DNA of 52,517 bases, taken from assembly GCF_900104045.1 (NCBI RefSeq), contig NZ_FNIN01000012.1, positions 1 through 52,517 of the forward strand. The letters are read 5' to 3'. Source of the DNA: Desulfonauticus submarinus (GTDB lineage Bacteria; Desulfobacterota; Desulfovibrionia; Desulfovibrionales; Desulfonatronovibrionaceae). Numbering within the stretch: the stretch's first letter is position 1; each line of letters begins with the position of its first letter. Of the stretch, positions 26,047 through 35,113 are shown piece by piece. Both the position numbers and the translations under genes were made by a program. A model generated the notes under the pieces. The model searched no databases. It saw only the letters and a list, made by a program, of their open reading frames with translations, and had not been told where the DNA came from.

Positions 26047-27102
26047 ATGAATAAATTTAATCTTAGGCTAGTTGCTTGGGAGGTTACGCGTGCCTGCAAC
26101 TTGGCTTGTAAGCATTGCAGGGCAGAAGCAAGGCTAGAACCTTTTGAGGGAGAGTTAGATACTAAAGAGGCTTTGAGCTTAATTGACGAATTTAAAAAAT
26201 GTGGTGATCCTGTCATTATTTTTACAGGCGGAGAGCCTTTATTACGCAAGGATATTTTTGAGTTAGTTTCGTATGCGTCTTCTTTGGAGTTGCGCTCTGT
26301 TATGGCTCCTAATGGCACTTTAGTTACCTTAGAAAATGCTAGGGAGATGAAGAGAGTTGGGATTCAGAGATGTAGTATTTCTATAGATGGTGTGGACGCT
26401 AAAAGTCATGATGAGTTTAGGGGGCAACCAGGTGCATTTGAAGGAGCCTTACGAGGGATTGAATATTTAAAACAGGCTGGAATTCCTTTTCAAATTAACA
26501 CTACTGTTACTAAACAAAACCTGCATAGTTTTAAGGATATTTTTTCTTTAGTAGAAAAATTAGGAGCTGTTGCTTGGCATATTTTTATGTTAGTGCCCAC
26601 AGGTAGAGGCTCAGAGATTAGAGATGAGATTATTTCTGCTCAGGAATATGAAGAAGTATTAAATTGGTTTTATGATTTTAGAAAAACAACTTCTATGCAC
26701 TTAAAGGCCACTTGTGCGCCCCATTACTATAGAATTATGAGACAACGAGCGAAACAGGAAGGACTTAAAGTAGATAAATCTACTTTTGGGTTAGATGCAA
26801 TGACAAGAGGATGCCTTGGTGGTATTGGCTTTTGTTTTGTTTCTCATTCTGGGCAGGTTCAGCCTTGTGGATATTTGGAGCTTGACTGTGGGCAGATACG
26901 TGAAATGCCATTTTCAAAGATTTGGGAAAGTTCTCCTATTTTTTTAAATTTAAGAAATCCCAAAGCGTATAAGGGAAAATGTGGATATTGTGAATTTCAT
27001 AGAGTATGTGGGGGGTGCAGAGCCAGAGCCTATACTATGAAAGGAGATTATTTAGCAGAGGAACCTCTTTGCACTTATGACCCTAAAAAAATAAAAGCGT
27101 AA
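26047..27102 (+). CDS. ahbD: Haem b synthase AhbD-like radical SAM protein
   Basis: A 351-residue radical SAM/SPASM protein. The N-terminus LRLVAWEVTRACNLACKHCRAEA carries C17, C21, C24; the C-terminal half has the auxiliary-cluster cysteines (QPCGYLELDCG, CGYCEFHRVCGGCRARA, LCTYD). AhbD oxidatively decarboxylates Fe-coproporphyrin III to haem b in the siroheme-dependent pathway of sulfate reducers and archaea. The next gene is an AhbB-type siroheme decarboxylase subunit, which supports this over a peptide-modifying SPASM enzyme. Its relative AhbC is the main alternative. Confidence 0.85.
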   Translation: MNKFNLRLVAWEVTRACNLACKHCRAEARLEPFEGELDTKEALSLIDEFKKCGDPVIIFTGGEPLLRKDIFELVSYASSLELRSVMAPNGTLVTLENAREMKRVGIQRCSISIDGVDAKSHDEFRGQPGAFEGALRGIEYLKQAGIPFQINTTVTKQNLHSFKDIFSLVEKLGAVAWHIFMLVPTGRGSEIRDEIISAQEYEEVLNWFYDFRKTTSMHLKATCAPHYYRIMRQRAKQEGLKVDKSTFGLDAMTRGCLGGIGFCFVSHSGQVQPCGYLELDCGQIREMPFSKIWESSPIFLNLRNPKAYKGKCGYCEFHRVCGGCRARAYTMKGDYLAEEPLCTYDPKKIKA

Positions 27103-27128
27103 CTATATTCTTTTTAAAGAGAGGTGTT

Positions 27129-27587
27129 ATGGATAAAATAGATAAAGCTATTTTAGATATTATTCAAACGGATTTTCCTTTAGTGTCTAGGCCCTATGCA
27201 GTAATTGGAGAAAAATTGGGATTAGAAGAAAAAGAAGTGTTTAACAGAGTGATAAAGTTAAAAGAAAAAGGAGTTATTAGAAGAATTGGAGCAAATTTCC
27301 AATCTAGAAAGTTAGGGTGGTTTTCTACTCTTTGTGCAGCTAAAGTGCCTAAAGAAAAATTAGAAGAATTTGTGCAAGTGGTAAATTCATATCCTGGAGT
27401 TACACATAATTATTTAAGAAAACATGATTTTAATGTGTGGTTTACATTTATTGGACCTTCAGAAGAAGAGGTAAATAAGAATTTGCTTGAGATTAAAGAA
27501 AAAACAGGCATAGCAGTTTATAGTTTGCCTGCAATTAAAATGTTTAAGATAAAAGTGGATTTTCCTATGCAGAGGAGGAATAAGTGA
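27129..27587 (+). CDS. ahbB: Siroheme decarboxylase subunit (AhbB-like)
   Basis: A 152-residue Lrp/AsnC-like protein: an N-terminal winged helix (DKIDKAILDIIQTDFPLVSRPYAVIGEKLG, GVIRRIGANF) and a C-terminal ferredoxin-like half with YPGVTHNYLRKHDFNVWFTFIG, the AhbA/B signature. AhbA-AhbB converts siroheme to didecarboxysiroheme. AhbB is favoured over AhbA from the THNY motif; its AhbA partner is not in the window. It lies 26 nt after ahbD and overlaps rpe by a few bases. Confidence 0.82.
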   Translation: MDKIDKAILDIIQTDFPLVSRPYAVIGEKLGLEEKEVFNRVIKLKEKGVIRRIGANFQSRKLGWFSTLCAAKVPKEKLEEFVQVVNSYPGVTHNYLRKHDFNVWFTFIGPSEEEVNKNLLEIKEKTGIAVYSLPAIKMFKIKVDFPMQRRNK

Positions 27588-28258
27588 AAAAAAGAATTAT
27601 TTTGTCACCATCTTTATTATCTGCGAATTTTGGAAGATTAGAAGAAGAACTTTTTGCTTTAGAAGAAGCTGGTTTAAAATGGGTGCATTGGGATGTAATG
27701 GATGGTATTTTTGTCCCAAATATTACTTTTGGTCCTCCAGTAATTAGGCAGTTGCGAAAGAAGAGCAAATTGTTTTTTGATGTGCATTTAATGATAGATA
27801 AGCCAGAAAGGTTTTTTGAGGTGTTTACAGATGCGGGGGCAGACTTAATTTGTTTTCATGCAGAAGCAAGTTTGCATTTAGAGAGAGCAGTGCAAAAGGT
27901 AAAAGATTTGGGAGTCAAAGTAGGGGTAGCCTTAAATCCTGCGACACCCCTTTGTAAAATAAAATATCTTTTGCCAGATTTAGATATGGTTTTGCTTATG
28001 AGTGTAAATCCTGGTTTTGGAGGACAGAAGTTTATTCCTTTTACTAAAGAAAAAATCAAAGAGCTAAGACAATTGCTGGAAGAGAAACAACTTTCTGTAG
28101 ATATTCAGATAGATGGTGGAGTGAGTCCTCAAAATATAGGAGAGTTGGCAAGTTTAGGGGCAAATATTTTTGTATCTGGCTCTGCATTTTTTAATTTCCC
28201 TCCGTATGGGCAAAGATATGAAACTTTTTTAAAGGCTCTTAAGGATAAAGACAGTTAA
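27584..28258 (+). CDS. rpe: Ribulose-phosphate 3-epimerase
   Basis: A 224-residue TIM-barrel enzyme interconverting ribulose-5-P and xylulose-5-P in the pentose phosphate pathway. It has SPSLLSANFGRLEEEL, HWDVMDGIFVPNITFG, FDVHLMIDKPE, LMSVNPGFGGQKFIP and IDGGVSPQNI. It starts at GTG 27584, overlapping the ahbB stop, with AGAGGAGG upstream. Confidence 0.96.
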   Translation: MKKRIILSPSLLSANFGRLEEELFALEEAGLKWVHWDVMDGIFVPNITFGPPVIRQLRKKSKLFFDVHLMIDKPERFFEVFTDAGADLICFHAEASLHLERAVQKVKDLGVKVGVALNPATPLCKIKYLLPDLDMVLLMSVNPGFGGQKFIPFTKEKIKELRQLLEEKQLSVDIQIDGGVSPQNIGELASLGANIFVSGSAFFNFPPYGQRYETFLKALKDKDS

Positions 28259-28273
28259 ATTGTGTGATCAAAA

Positions 28274-29194
28274 ATGAAAAAGATTTTATTGTTGTTTATT
28301 GTTTTTTCTTTTTTTCTAGGGGCGTGTGAGGATAAAGATTATCCTTATGTAGATTTAAATGATCGTCAAGATATTGCTATTTCTCCCTCCAAACCTGCTT
28401 TGACTTATGCTTATTTGCCTCAATATTCGCATACAGTCTCTTTTGAACGACATCATCTTTTGGTAAAATATCTTAGCGCTGTTACAGGGTTGCCAATTAG
28501 ACAGGTTTTCCCTGATTCTTTTGCAGATCATATTAAAATGGTGGGAAACGGAAAGCTAGATATCTCTTATTCAAATCCTTTTGTTTACGTAAAGATTGCT
28601 AAGCGTTATAAAGCTCAAGCTATTGCAAGAGTAGTTGAAAATACAGGAACTCCATATTTTCGAGGCCAAATCATTTGTCGAAAGGATAATAAGGCAATTA
28701 ATTCTGTTTCTGATTTAAAAGGAAAGTCTTGGATTGCTGTGGATCCTTCGTCAGCAGGTGGTTATCTTTTTGTGTTAGGTTATCTCTTGAATCATGGATT
28801 AAAACTTTCTGATTTTTCTGAGGTTAGCTTTGCAAGAGGGTCTGGAGGCAAACAAGAGCAAGTTGTTATGGCAGTTTATTTAGGAAAATATGATTTTGGC
28901 TCTATTAGAGAGGGAACTTTAGATGTAGTTAAAAAAGAGATAGATGTTTCTCAGATCCGTGTTCTTGCCAATACTCAATGGTATCCTGGTTGGGTGTTTG
29001 CAGTTAGAAGTGGGCTTAGTAAAAACGTTAAGGAGAAAATTCAGCAGGCTTTGTTAAGATTAGATATTGCAAAGCCAGACTATAGAAAAATTTTAGAAGC
29101 AGCAGGCTTTAAAAAAGTGATTTTAGCTACAGATAAAGACTATGATCCTATTCGTAATTTATGTAAGAAATTAAATATTAACTTAGATGAATAA
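28274..29194 (+). CDS. PhnD-family substrate-binding lipoprotein
   Basis: A 306-residue lipoprotein (lipobox FLGAC, Cys18) of the phosphate/phosphite/phosphonate-binding PhnD family: LTYAYLPQYSHTVSFERHHLLVKYLS, DISYSNPFVYVKIAKRY, SVSDLKGKSWIAVDPSSAGGYLF. There is no ABC permease or ATPase beside it. Its stop overlaps the start of a histidine kinase with an extracytoplasmic loop, so a sensory role, delivering a ligand signal to the kinase, is the likely reading. The ligand is not known. Confidence 0.85.
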   Translation: MKKILLLFIVFSFFLGACEDKDYPYVDLNDRQDIAISPSKPALTYAYLPQYSHTVSFERHHLLVKYLSAVTGLPIRQVFPDSFADHIKMVGNGKLDISYSNPFVYVKIAKRYKAQAIARVVENTGTPYFRGQIICRKDNKAINSVSDLKGKSWIAVDPSSAGGYLFVLGYLLNHGLKLSDFSEVSFARGSGGKQEQVVMAVYLGKYDFGSIREGTLDVVKKEIDVSQIRVLANTQWYPGWVFAVRSGLSKNVKEKIQQALLRLDIAKPDYRKILEAAGFKKVILATDKDYDPIRNLCKKLNINLDE

Positions 29195-31253
29195 ATTAAA
29201 AAATATTTATTTTTCAAGATTACCGTTTCGAACCAAAATAACCTATGGTCTTAGTTTACTATTGTTGTTTTGTGGTCTTAGTGTTGGTTATTTTGTTACC
29301 CAAATTTCAGAGAAATCTATTTTATGGGAACATTATAGTAGAGGAAAGACTCTGGTAAAAAGTTTTGCTTATAGAACGATAGAACCCTTACTTGCCAGAA
29401 ACTATCTTCAATTACAAAAGGTAATTACAGAACTTAAAAAATATCCAGAATTTACCTATGCCTATATTTTAGATGAACACAAGAATATTTTAATTCATTC
29501 TTTTGATAATGGATTCCCTTTAAAGTTATTGCAAATAAATGCAGCTCTTACCAATGAGATAAGTATTATAACCATTAAAACAAATTTGGGATTAGTAGAT
29601 GATTTTGGAATAAAAATTACTTTAAAGGGTGAAGATATTGGGTATATTCATCTTGGCTTAAATAGACATGGTATTGCTCAAATTTTAGCTTCTCAAAGAA
29701 GAACAGCTTTTTTTACTACTTTAGGGATAATTTTTTTAGGTATATTTTTGGCTCATTGGTTTTCTCAAAATATTACTCGGCGTTTAGAGACTTTAAAATT
29801 ATCTGCAGATGAGATTATTAAAGGTAATTTAGATGTACAGGCGGGTCCTTTATTTGCAAGAAATTGTTGGGATATTATGCACTGTAAGCAAAAAAATTGT
29901 CCTGCCTATAAAGATACTAGGAGACGTTGTTGGCATTTGGTTGGAACTTTGTGTGAAAATTGTAGCCAAGAAGGTTATCCTTCTAAATTGAGTTCTTGTG
30001 TGAAATGTAAAGTATATCAACAACTTTCTGGAGATGAAGTTCAAGATCTAGCCGAAGTTTTTGATGTAATGGCGTTAAGTTTAAAAAATTATATCTCTGA
30101 GATTAGAAATCAACAAAAAGAGTTAAAACGACAGGAAAATTTACTTAGAACCATAGTTAATACTACTCCTGATTTTATTACCTTCCAAGACATAGATTTA
30201 AAGTATCAGATGGCCAACAAAGCGTTTTGTGATTATTTTAAAACAACAGAAAGAGATGTCTTAGGGAAAACAGATTTTGATATTTTTTCTCCTGAACAAG
30301 CAGATCATAATTATCACGAGGATAAACAGATTTTTCTTACGAAAAAACCTCTTTCTAAAGAGATTCAGGTAAGAAAAGGGAAACAGGAACGATGGTTTCA
30401 TGTATTAAAGGTTCCTGTGTTTGAAGGTGATAAGATGGTGGGCCTTTTACTTACTGCCAGAGATATTACTATGTTGAAAAAGTATCAGGAACAACTTTTG
30501 GCTTCTCAAAAAATGGAACATTTAGGTCGATTAGCTGGTGGTGTTGCCCATGAGATAAATACGCCCCTTAGTATTATCCTAGGTTATACTCAACTTTTGT
30601 TAGAAGATGTGGACAATCCTCAATGGAGAGAGGATCTAAAAACTATTGAAAAACAAACAAAAGTTTGTCGAAAAATTGTTGCGGATTTACTTCGTTTTTC
30701 AAGGCAAGGTCCAACAGAAGCCAAAAATGTCGACTTAAATGCTTCTTTAAAAGAGGTTGTTTCTTTAATTGAACATACTTTTTCCTTAAGTCATGTAACT
30801 ATTTTAACTAATTTTGATTCTAGCTTACCTCCTATTAAAGGAGATGGAGAAAAATTAAAACAAGTTTGGCTAAATTTGTTAAATAATGCCTTAGATGCAA
30901 TAGGAGAAAATGGATATATTTTTATTAGAACAAAGCTCTGTGCCCATAGAAGAAGGATTGTGGTTCATTTCCTAGATACTGGCTCTGGCATTCCTCAAGA
31001 AAATTTAGATAAAATTTTTGATCCTTTTTTTACCACCAAAGAAGTTGGAAAAGGTACTGGCTTGGGTCTTTCTGTAACTTTTGGTATTATAAGAGATCAT
31101 GGAGGAAGGATTTTTGCTTATTCTCCTCCTCCTGTAGAATATTTGCCCAAAGAAGATAAAGCAGATGATAAAGAATGGGCAACTATTTTTATTATAGAGT
31201 TGCCTTTAAAAGAGGAAAAGTTGCCAGACGACTTAGAACCCTGTCAGGGTTAG
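29187..31253 (+). CDS. Sensor histidine kinase with cysteine-rich insert
   Basis: A 688-residue membrane kinase. In order: a transmembrane helix at about 17-37, an extracytoplasmic sensor domain to about 165, a second helix at about 170-190 followed by a HAMP region, a cysteine-rich module at about 226-278 (CWDIMHC, NCPAY, RCWHLVGTLCENC, SCVKCKVYQ), a coiled segment, a PAS domain, then HisKA with phosphoacceptor histidine in GGVAHEINTPLS, and HATPase with NLLNNALDAI, DTGSGI and GKGTGLGLS. The cysteine module is the CW-type found in deltaproteobacterial sensors and may bind metal or sense redox. It pairs with the receiver 61 nt downstream. Confidence 0.93.
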   Translation: MNKLKNIYFSRLPFRTKITYGLSLLLLFCGLSVGYFVTQISEKSILWEHYSRGKTLVKSFAYRTIEPLLARNYLQLQKVITELKKYPEFTYAYILDEHKNILIHSFDNGFPLKLLQINAALTNEISIITIKTNLGLVDDFGIKITLKGEDIGYIHLGLNRHGIAQILASQRRTAFFTTLGIIFLGIFLAHWFSQNITRRLETLKLSADEIIKGNLDVQAGPLFARNCWDIMHCKQKNCPAYKDTRRRCWHLVGTLCENCSQEGYPSKLSSCVKCKVYQQLSGDEVQDLAEVFDVMALSLKNYISEIRNQQKELKRQENLLRTIVNTTPDFITFQDIDLKYQMANKAFCDYFKTTERDVLGKTDFDIFSPEQADHNYHEDKQIFLTKKPLSKEIQVRKGKQERWFHVLKVPVFEGDKMVGLLLTARDITMLKKYQEQLLASQKMEHLGRLAGGVAHEINTPLSIILGYTQLLLEDVDNPQWREDLKTIEKQTKVCRKIVADLLRFSRQGPTEAKNVDLNASLKEVVSLIEHTFSLSHVTILTNFDSSLPPIKGDGEKLKQVWLNLLNNALDAIGENGYIFIRTKLCAHRRRIVVHFLDTGSGIPQENLDKIFDPFFTTKEVGKGTGLGLSVTFGIIRDHGGRIFAYSPPPVEYLPKEDKADDKEWATIFIIELPLKEEKLPDDLEPCQG

Positions 31254-31314
31254 AGTTTATTTTTTAATTTTAACACACGTTGTTTTTTATATTAGGTCCT
31301 ATGAGGGGGTAAAA

Positions 31315-31674
31315 ATGGCCAAGATTTTAGTTTTAGATGATGTGGAGGATCAGACAATTTTATTAAAAAGAATTTTAGGACGTAAAAATTATGAAGTAAT
31401 AACTTTTACTTTAGAAGAAGAAGCTTTGAATTGGATAAAAGATAATCCTGTAGATTTAGCAATTTTAGATATAAAATTAAAAAAATCTAGTGGTATAGAG
31501 GTGTTAAAGGCTTTAAAAAATATTTATCCTAAAATTAAAGTCATTATGCTCACTGGTTATCCTACTTTGGAAACAGCTCAGCAAGCACTGCAGCTGGGAG
31601 CAAACGAGTATTTAGTAAAACCAATAGATAAATCTGAATTAGAAGAAAAAGTAGCCAAGGTTTTGGCTGAGTAA
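31315..31674 (+). CDS. Single-domain response regulator
   Basis: A 119-residue CheY-like receiver with acidic pair DD at 8-9, phospho-accepting aspartate in LAILDIKL (about residue 52), threonine in MLTGYP and lysine in LVKPID. There is no output domain. A GAGGGGG ribosome-binding site precedes it. It is flanked by the kinase and a PEP-synthase-like gene that starts immediately at its stop, so the phosphorelay may act through a protein partner. Confidence 0.95.
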   Translation: MAKILVLDDVEDQTILLKRILGRKNYEVITFTLEEEALNWIKDNPVDLAILDIKLKKSSGIEVLKALKNIYPKIKVIMLTGYPTLETAQQALQLGANEYLVKPIDKSELEEKVAKVLAE

Positions 31675-34044
31675 ATGGATTGGTTAAAAAAATTCTATTT
31701 TCTTTTAAAGGCTAAAGTTTTTCCCTTAACAGCGTCTTTAAAATACAAACATTTTAGAGAACTTTTGCTTTGGGATCGCCGTTCTTTAGAAAGCATTGCG
31801 CAAATAGAGGAGATTATCTTAAAAAAAATCCCATGTGATTTTTACTTTTTATCCTTGAAGATAGATGAAGTAAAAAAGTATGTAAAACAGACTATAGAAT
31901 GTTTAATTCAAATAAATCCTCAATATATAATTTTAAGAGAATATTTTAAAAAGGTTTGTTTTTATCTTGATTTAAATTTAAAGTTTGCATTCCCTTCTCC
32001 AGAACTTCCTTTTGTTTTGCCTCTTTACCAGGCTAAAAATTCTTTTTTATGCGGAGGCAAAGCATCTTCTTTGTCTAAAATATTAGAATTAGATATAAAG
32101 ATAAATATTCTCCCTGGGTTTGTAATTACTACCCAAGCATTTTCCTTTTTTTTAAAGGAAAATGATTTGATCAGTTTTATTAGATTGCAGCTATCATCTT
32201 TAGATAATAATGATTTTTCTAAGATAAAAAAAATAAGCTCTGAGATTCAAGAAAAAATTTTAAATAGCCCTGTTCCTGATAAACTTAAACAGGAAGTAGA
32301 ACATGCTCTTAAAAATCTAAAGTTCAGTAAATTTGCCTTTCGCTCTAGTGCGCATCTTGAAGACAGTTGTTTTTCTTTTGCAGGGCAATACAAGTCGTGT
32401 TTAAATGTAGAGAAAAATAAGTGGGAAGAGGCATATAAACAAGTATTAGCTAGTAAATATGCTCCTTCAGCGATAACTTATCGTCTCAAATCCCACCTAC
32501 CAGACACAATGACTCCAATGGCTGTTTTGGTTATGCCCATGTTAAGTCCAGAGAAAAGTGGAGTAATGTACACCTCTTTGCCAGAGAATAGAGCAAATTT
32601 AGGTATTTTTTATGTTTCTGGGATAGGAGAAAATCTTGTAGGAGGAGAACAAAAAGGAGATAAAATTATATTAGAAAAAAAATATAACAAAAAAATAGAA
32701 CTGTTAGATAAAGGGATTAAAACCCTCTTCAAATGGGGGCTAGCCTTAGAAAATATCTTACAACACCCATTAGATATAGAGTGGGCAATTCAAGATTCTA
32801 GAGTGTATTTGTTGCAGGTTCGTCCTTTTATGTTTTTTGAACATTCTTCAAAAGAGATAGATCTTCCTGTTTTGACTGAGGGAAGTGGAGTATCTTTTGG
32901 ATTTGGTTGTGGCTCTATTTTTGTTTTAAATAGTTTAAAAGACATAGAGAAGGTTCCAGCTAAAAGTATTGTTTGGACAAAATATTTATATCCTGAGCTC
33001 ACTCTTATTTTAGATAAAGTTTCAGGGATAATTGCAAAAGAAGGAAGCCTTGCTTCTCATTTTAGTCATATCGCACGGGAAATAGCAAAGCCTGTACTTA
33101 CAGGCATTACATTAGATGAGCTACCTTTAAATGGCCAAGTTGTATCAATAGATGGTCAAACAGGCAAAGTATTTTTAGGCAAAATTAAAATAAATGAAAG
33201 TATAAAATCTACTCCATTTGAATGTAAAAGTGCTGAAACATTAAATAAAATATTGACTCATTTATCTAAATTAAATCTTGTTACTACAGATGAAAACTTT
33301 GTCCCAGAAAATTGTAGATCTTTACATGATTTAGTGCGTTATTGTCATGAAATGGCTATTAAAGAGATGTTTTATTTACAACCAAGTAATAGGAAAAGAG
33401 TAGTGAAACAGTTAAAAACAAGTCTACCTCTTTCTATTTTTATTTTTAATTTAGGTAGCGCTTGGGAAAAATTTAAAAAAGACAAAAAATATATTAATCT
33501 AGAGGATATAAAAAGCACTCCATTTCAGTATTTATTTAAAGGTTTTTTAAATTCTGCTGTTTCTTGGGGAAATACGCCACCTAATTTTGATTGGGATAAG
33601 TTTGATGACTTGAGTGCAGGTATATTTAATCCTAAGAATGCTATTGAACTAAATAGTTTTTGTCTTTTAGATAAAGATTATATGCACTTTATGTTGCGTT
33701 TTGGTTATCATTTTACATTAATAGATGCGCTTGTATCAGATATAACAGAACAAAATTATGTTCAAGTTAGTTTTAAAGGAGGAGGAGGACTAGAGATTGG
33801 GAAAAATTTAAGGTTAAAATTAATTTCTTTTGTTTTTAGAAAGATGCACTTTCAGATAAAACGAGAAGGAGATTTTTTAAAGGCAACCTTAAGATCAAGA
33901 ACAAAAGATGAACTTAAGATGATTTTAGAATTACTAGGTATTCTTTTTGGATTGACTAGAATGCTAGATATGCATTTAAATTTTTCAAATTATAAAAATT
34001 ATGTTCATACTTTTTTAAATTTGCTTAAAGAATATGGATTTTAA
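31675..34044 (+). CDS. PEP synthase-like protein (ATP-grasp plus phosphohistidine domain)
   Basis: A 789-residue protein. Residues 1-115 are a helical extension; about 120-390 is a PEP/pyruvate-kinase type ATP-grasp domain (CGGKASSLSKIL, PGFVITTQAF, FAFRSSAHLEDSCFSFAGQY, DIEWAIQDSRVYLLQVRPF); about 420-505 is the swivelling phosphohistidine domain with H462 in SLASHFSHIAREIAKPVLTG. The C-terminal 270 residues are unlike the TIM barrel that binds PEP/pyruvate. So it can probably form phosphohistidine, but the acceptor is unknown. ATG 31675 touches the preceding stop; the end overlaps the next gene by 11 nt. Confidence 0.85.
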   Translation: MDWLKKFYFLLKAKVFPLTASLKYKHFRELLLWDRRSLESIAQIEEIILKKIPCDFYFLSLKIDEVKKYVKQTIECLIQINPQYIILREYFKKVCFYLDLNLKFAFPSPELPFVLPLYQAKNSFLCGGKASSLSKILELDIKINILPGFVITTQAFSFFLKENDLISFIRLQLSSLDNNDFSKIKKISSEIQEKILNSPVPDKLKQEVEHALKNLKFSKFAFRSSAHLEDSCFSFAGQYKSCLNVEKNKWEEAYKQVLASKYAPSAITYRLKSHLPDTMTPMAVLVMPMLSPEKSGVMYTSLPENRANLGIFYVSGIGENLVGGEQKGDKIILEKKYNKKIELLDKGIKTLFKWGLALENILQHPLDIEWAIQDSRVYLLQVRPFMFFEHSSKEIDLPVLTEGSGVSFGFGCGSIFVLNSLKDIEKVPAKSIVWTKYLYPELTLILDKVSGIIAKEGSLASHFSHIAREIAKPVLTGITLDELPLNGQVVSIDGQTGKVFLGKIKINESIKSTPFECKSAETLNKILTHLSKLNLVTTDENFVPENCRSLHDLVRYCHEMAIKEMFYLQPSNRKRVVKQLKTSLPLSIFIFNLGSAWEKFKKDKKYINLEDIKSTPFQYLFKGFLNSAVSWGNTPPNFDWDKFDDLSAGIFNPKNAIELNSFCLLDKDYMHFMLRFGYHFTLIDALVSDITEQNYVQVSFKGGGGLEIGKNLRLKLISFVFRKMHFQIKREGDFLKATLRSRTKDELKMILELLGILFGLTRMLDMHLNFSNYKNYVHTFLNLLKEYGF

Positions 34045-35032
34045 TATGTTTAATGGTATTGCTAAATTTTTTTCTCCTCCCAAAAAGAGTATAAATTGGG
34101 TAACTGCTAATTTAGCTGAAGGACCTGCACCTACAACTATACGGCAAATTAACTTTTTAAAAAATAATGGAATTCAAGCTATTTTAAATTTATGTGCTGA
34201 ATGTCCGTGGATCGTAGAAAATGAGAGAAAGGCCGGATTTGAGGTTTATTTTTTACCTGTAGAAGATGAAGATGTCCCTTCTTGGGATGAACTAGAAAAG
34301 GCTTTAACCTGGTTAGAGGAGAATATATTTTTAGGCAAAAAGGTATATATTCACTGCAAATACGGTATTGGTAGGACAGGAACAATTTTAGCTGCTTATC
34401 TTTGTAGGCGTGGTATGAGTTTAAAGCAGGTAGAATCTGTTTTGAAATCTCTTAGAGCTAAACCAGAAAGTTATCCTCAATGGCAGTTACTTTTAAAATA
34501 TCAAAAAACACAAGGTCATTTAAAAGAACTTAGTCCATGTATTTCTTTAGAATGTGGTTTGCATTATATTCCGTTTTTTAAAGCACTTCAAAAGATTTAT
34601 AATCAGGTTGAGTCCTTTTATTCTCCTAATCAAAGACAATGTGGGAAAGAACATTCATTATGTTGCAGAAAAGGAAAAAAACTTTTTTTGGTTGAGGCAT
34701 ATTATTTACAATTTAACTTTAATCTTGCGCTTAATTTAAATATTAGAAATAAAATTTTAAATAATTTGAATAGTAACATGCTTTGCCCCCTGAATAACAA
34801 TAGTAGTTGCATTTTATTTAATTATCGACCATTTGATTGCAGATTAAGTGATTTTGCTACAAAGGATATAGAAAGATTAAATTATTTTAAGAATAAAATT
34901 TTTAAAATCAATATGAGCTTTTTAAAAGTTAATTTTCAAATTAAAAATTTTCAGCACAAGTTCGATATAGAACAATCTATTAGTGGAAAATATGTTCAGA
35001 GCTTTTTTTCTTGTATTGTGCATAAAAAATAA
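34034..35032 (+). CDS. Tyrosine/dual-specificity phosphatase fold with Cys-rich tail
   Basis: A 332-residue protein. Residues 20-150 form a cysteine phosphatase with P-loop H107-CKYGIG-R114-TGT and candidate general acid aspartates near 78-80. The tail from about 205 has CGKEHSLCC, CPLNNNSSCILFNYRPFDCR, resembling the metal-chelating YkgJ-type family. It is the last gene of the PhnD-kinase-receiver-PEP-synthase-like operon and could dephosphorylate a partner in it. It ends convergently with uvrB, 81 nt away. Confidence 0.8.
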   Translation: MDFNMFNGIAKFFSPPKKSINWVTANLAEGPAPTTIRQINFLKNNGIQAILNLCAECPWIVENERKAGFEVYFLPVEDEDVPSWDELEKALTWLEENIFLGKKVYIHCKYGIGRTGTILAAYLCRRGMSLKQVESVLKSLRAKPESYPQWQLLLKYQKTQGHLKELSPCISLECGLHYIPFFKALQKIYNQVESFYSPNQRQCGKEHSLCCRKGKKLFLVEAYYLQFNFNLALNLNIRNKILNNLNSNMLCPLNNNSSCILFNYRPFDCRLSDFATKDIERLNYFKNKIFKINMSFLKVNFQIKNFQHKFDIEQSISGKYVQSFFSCIVHKK

Positions 35033-35113
35033 TTTTTAGACAATAACAATTCAAACTAAAAAAGATAAATTTTATTTTTTAAATTGTTAATAAAATTAGT
35101 AAAATTAAGATGT

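Noticed and set aside
31237-31251. AACCCTGTCAGGGTT palindrome at the end of the kinase gene
   Set aside because: It could form a 5-bp hairpin before a T-rich stretch, but it lies in the last codons of an operon gene and is too short to call a terminator.
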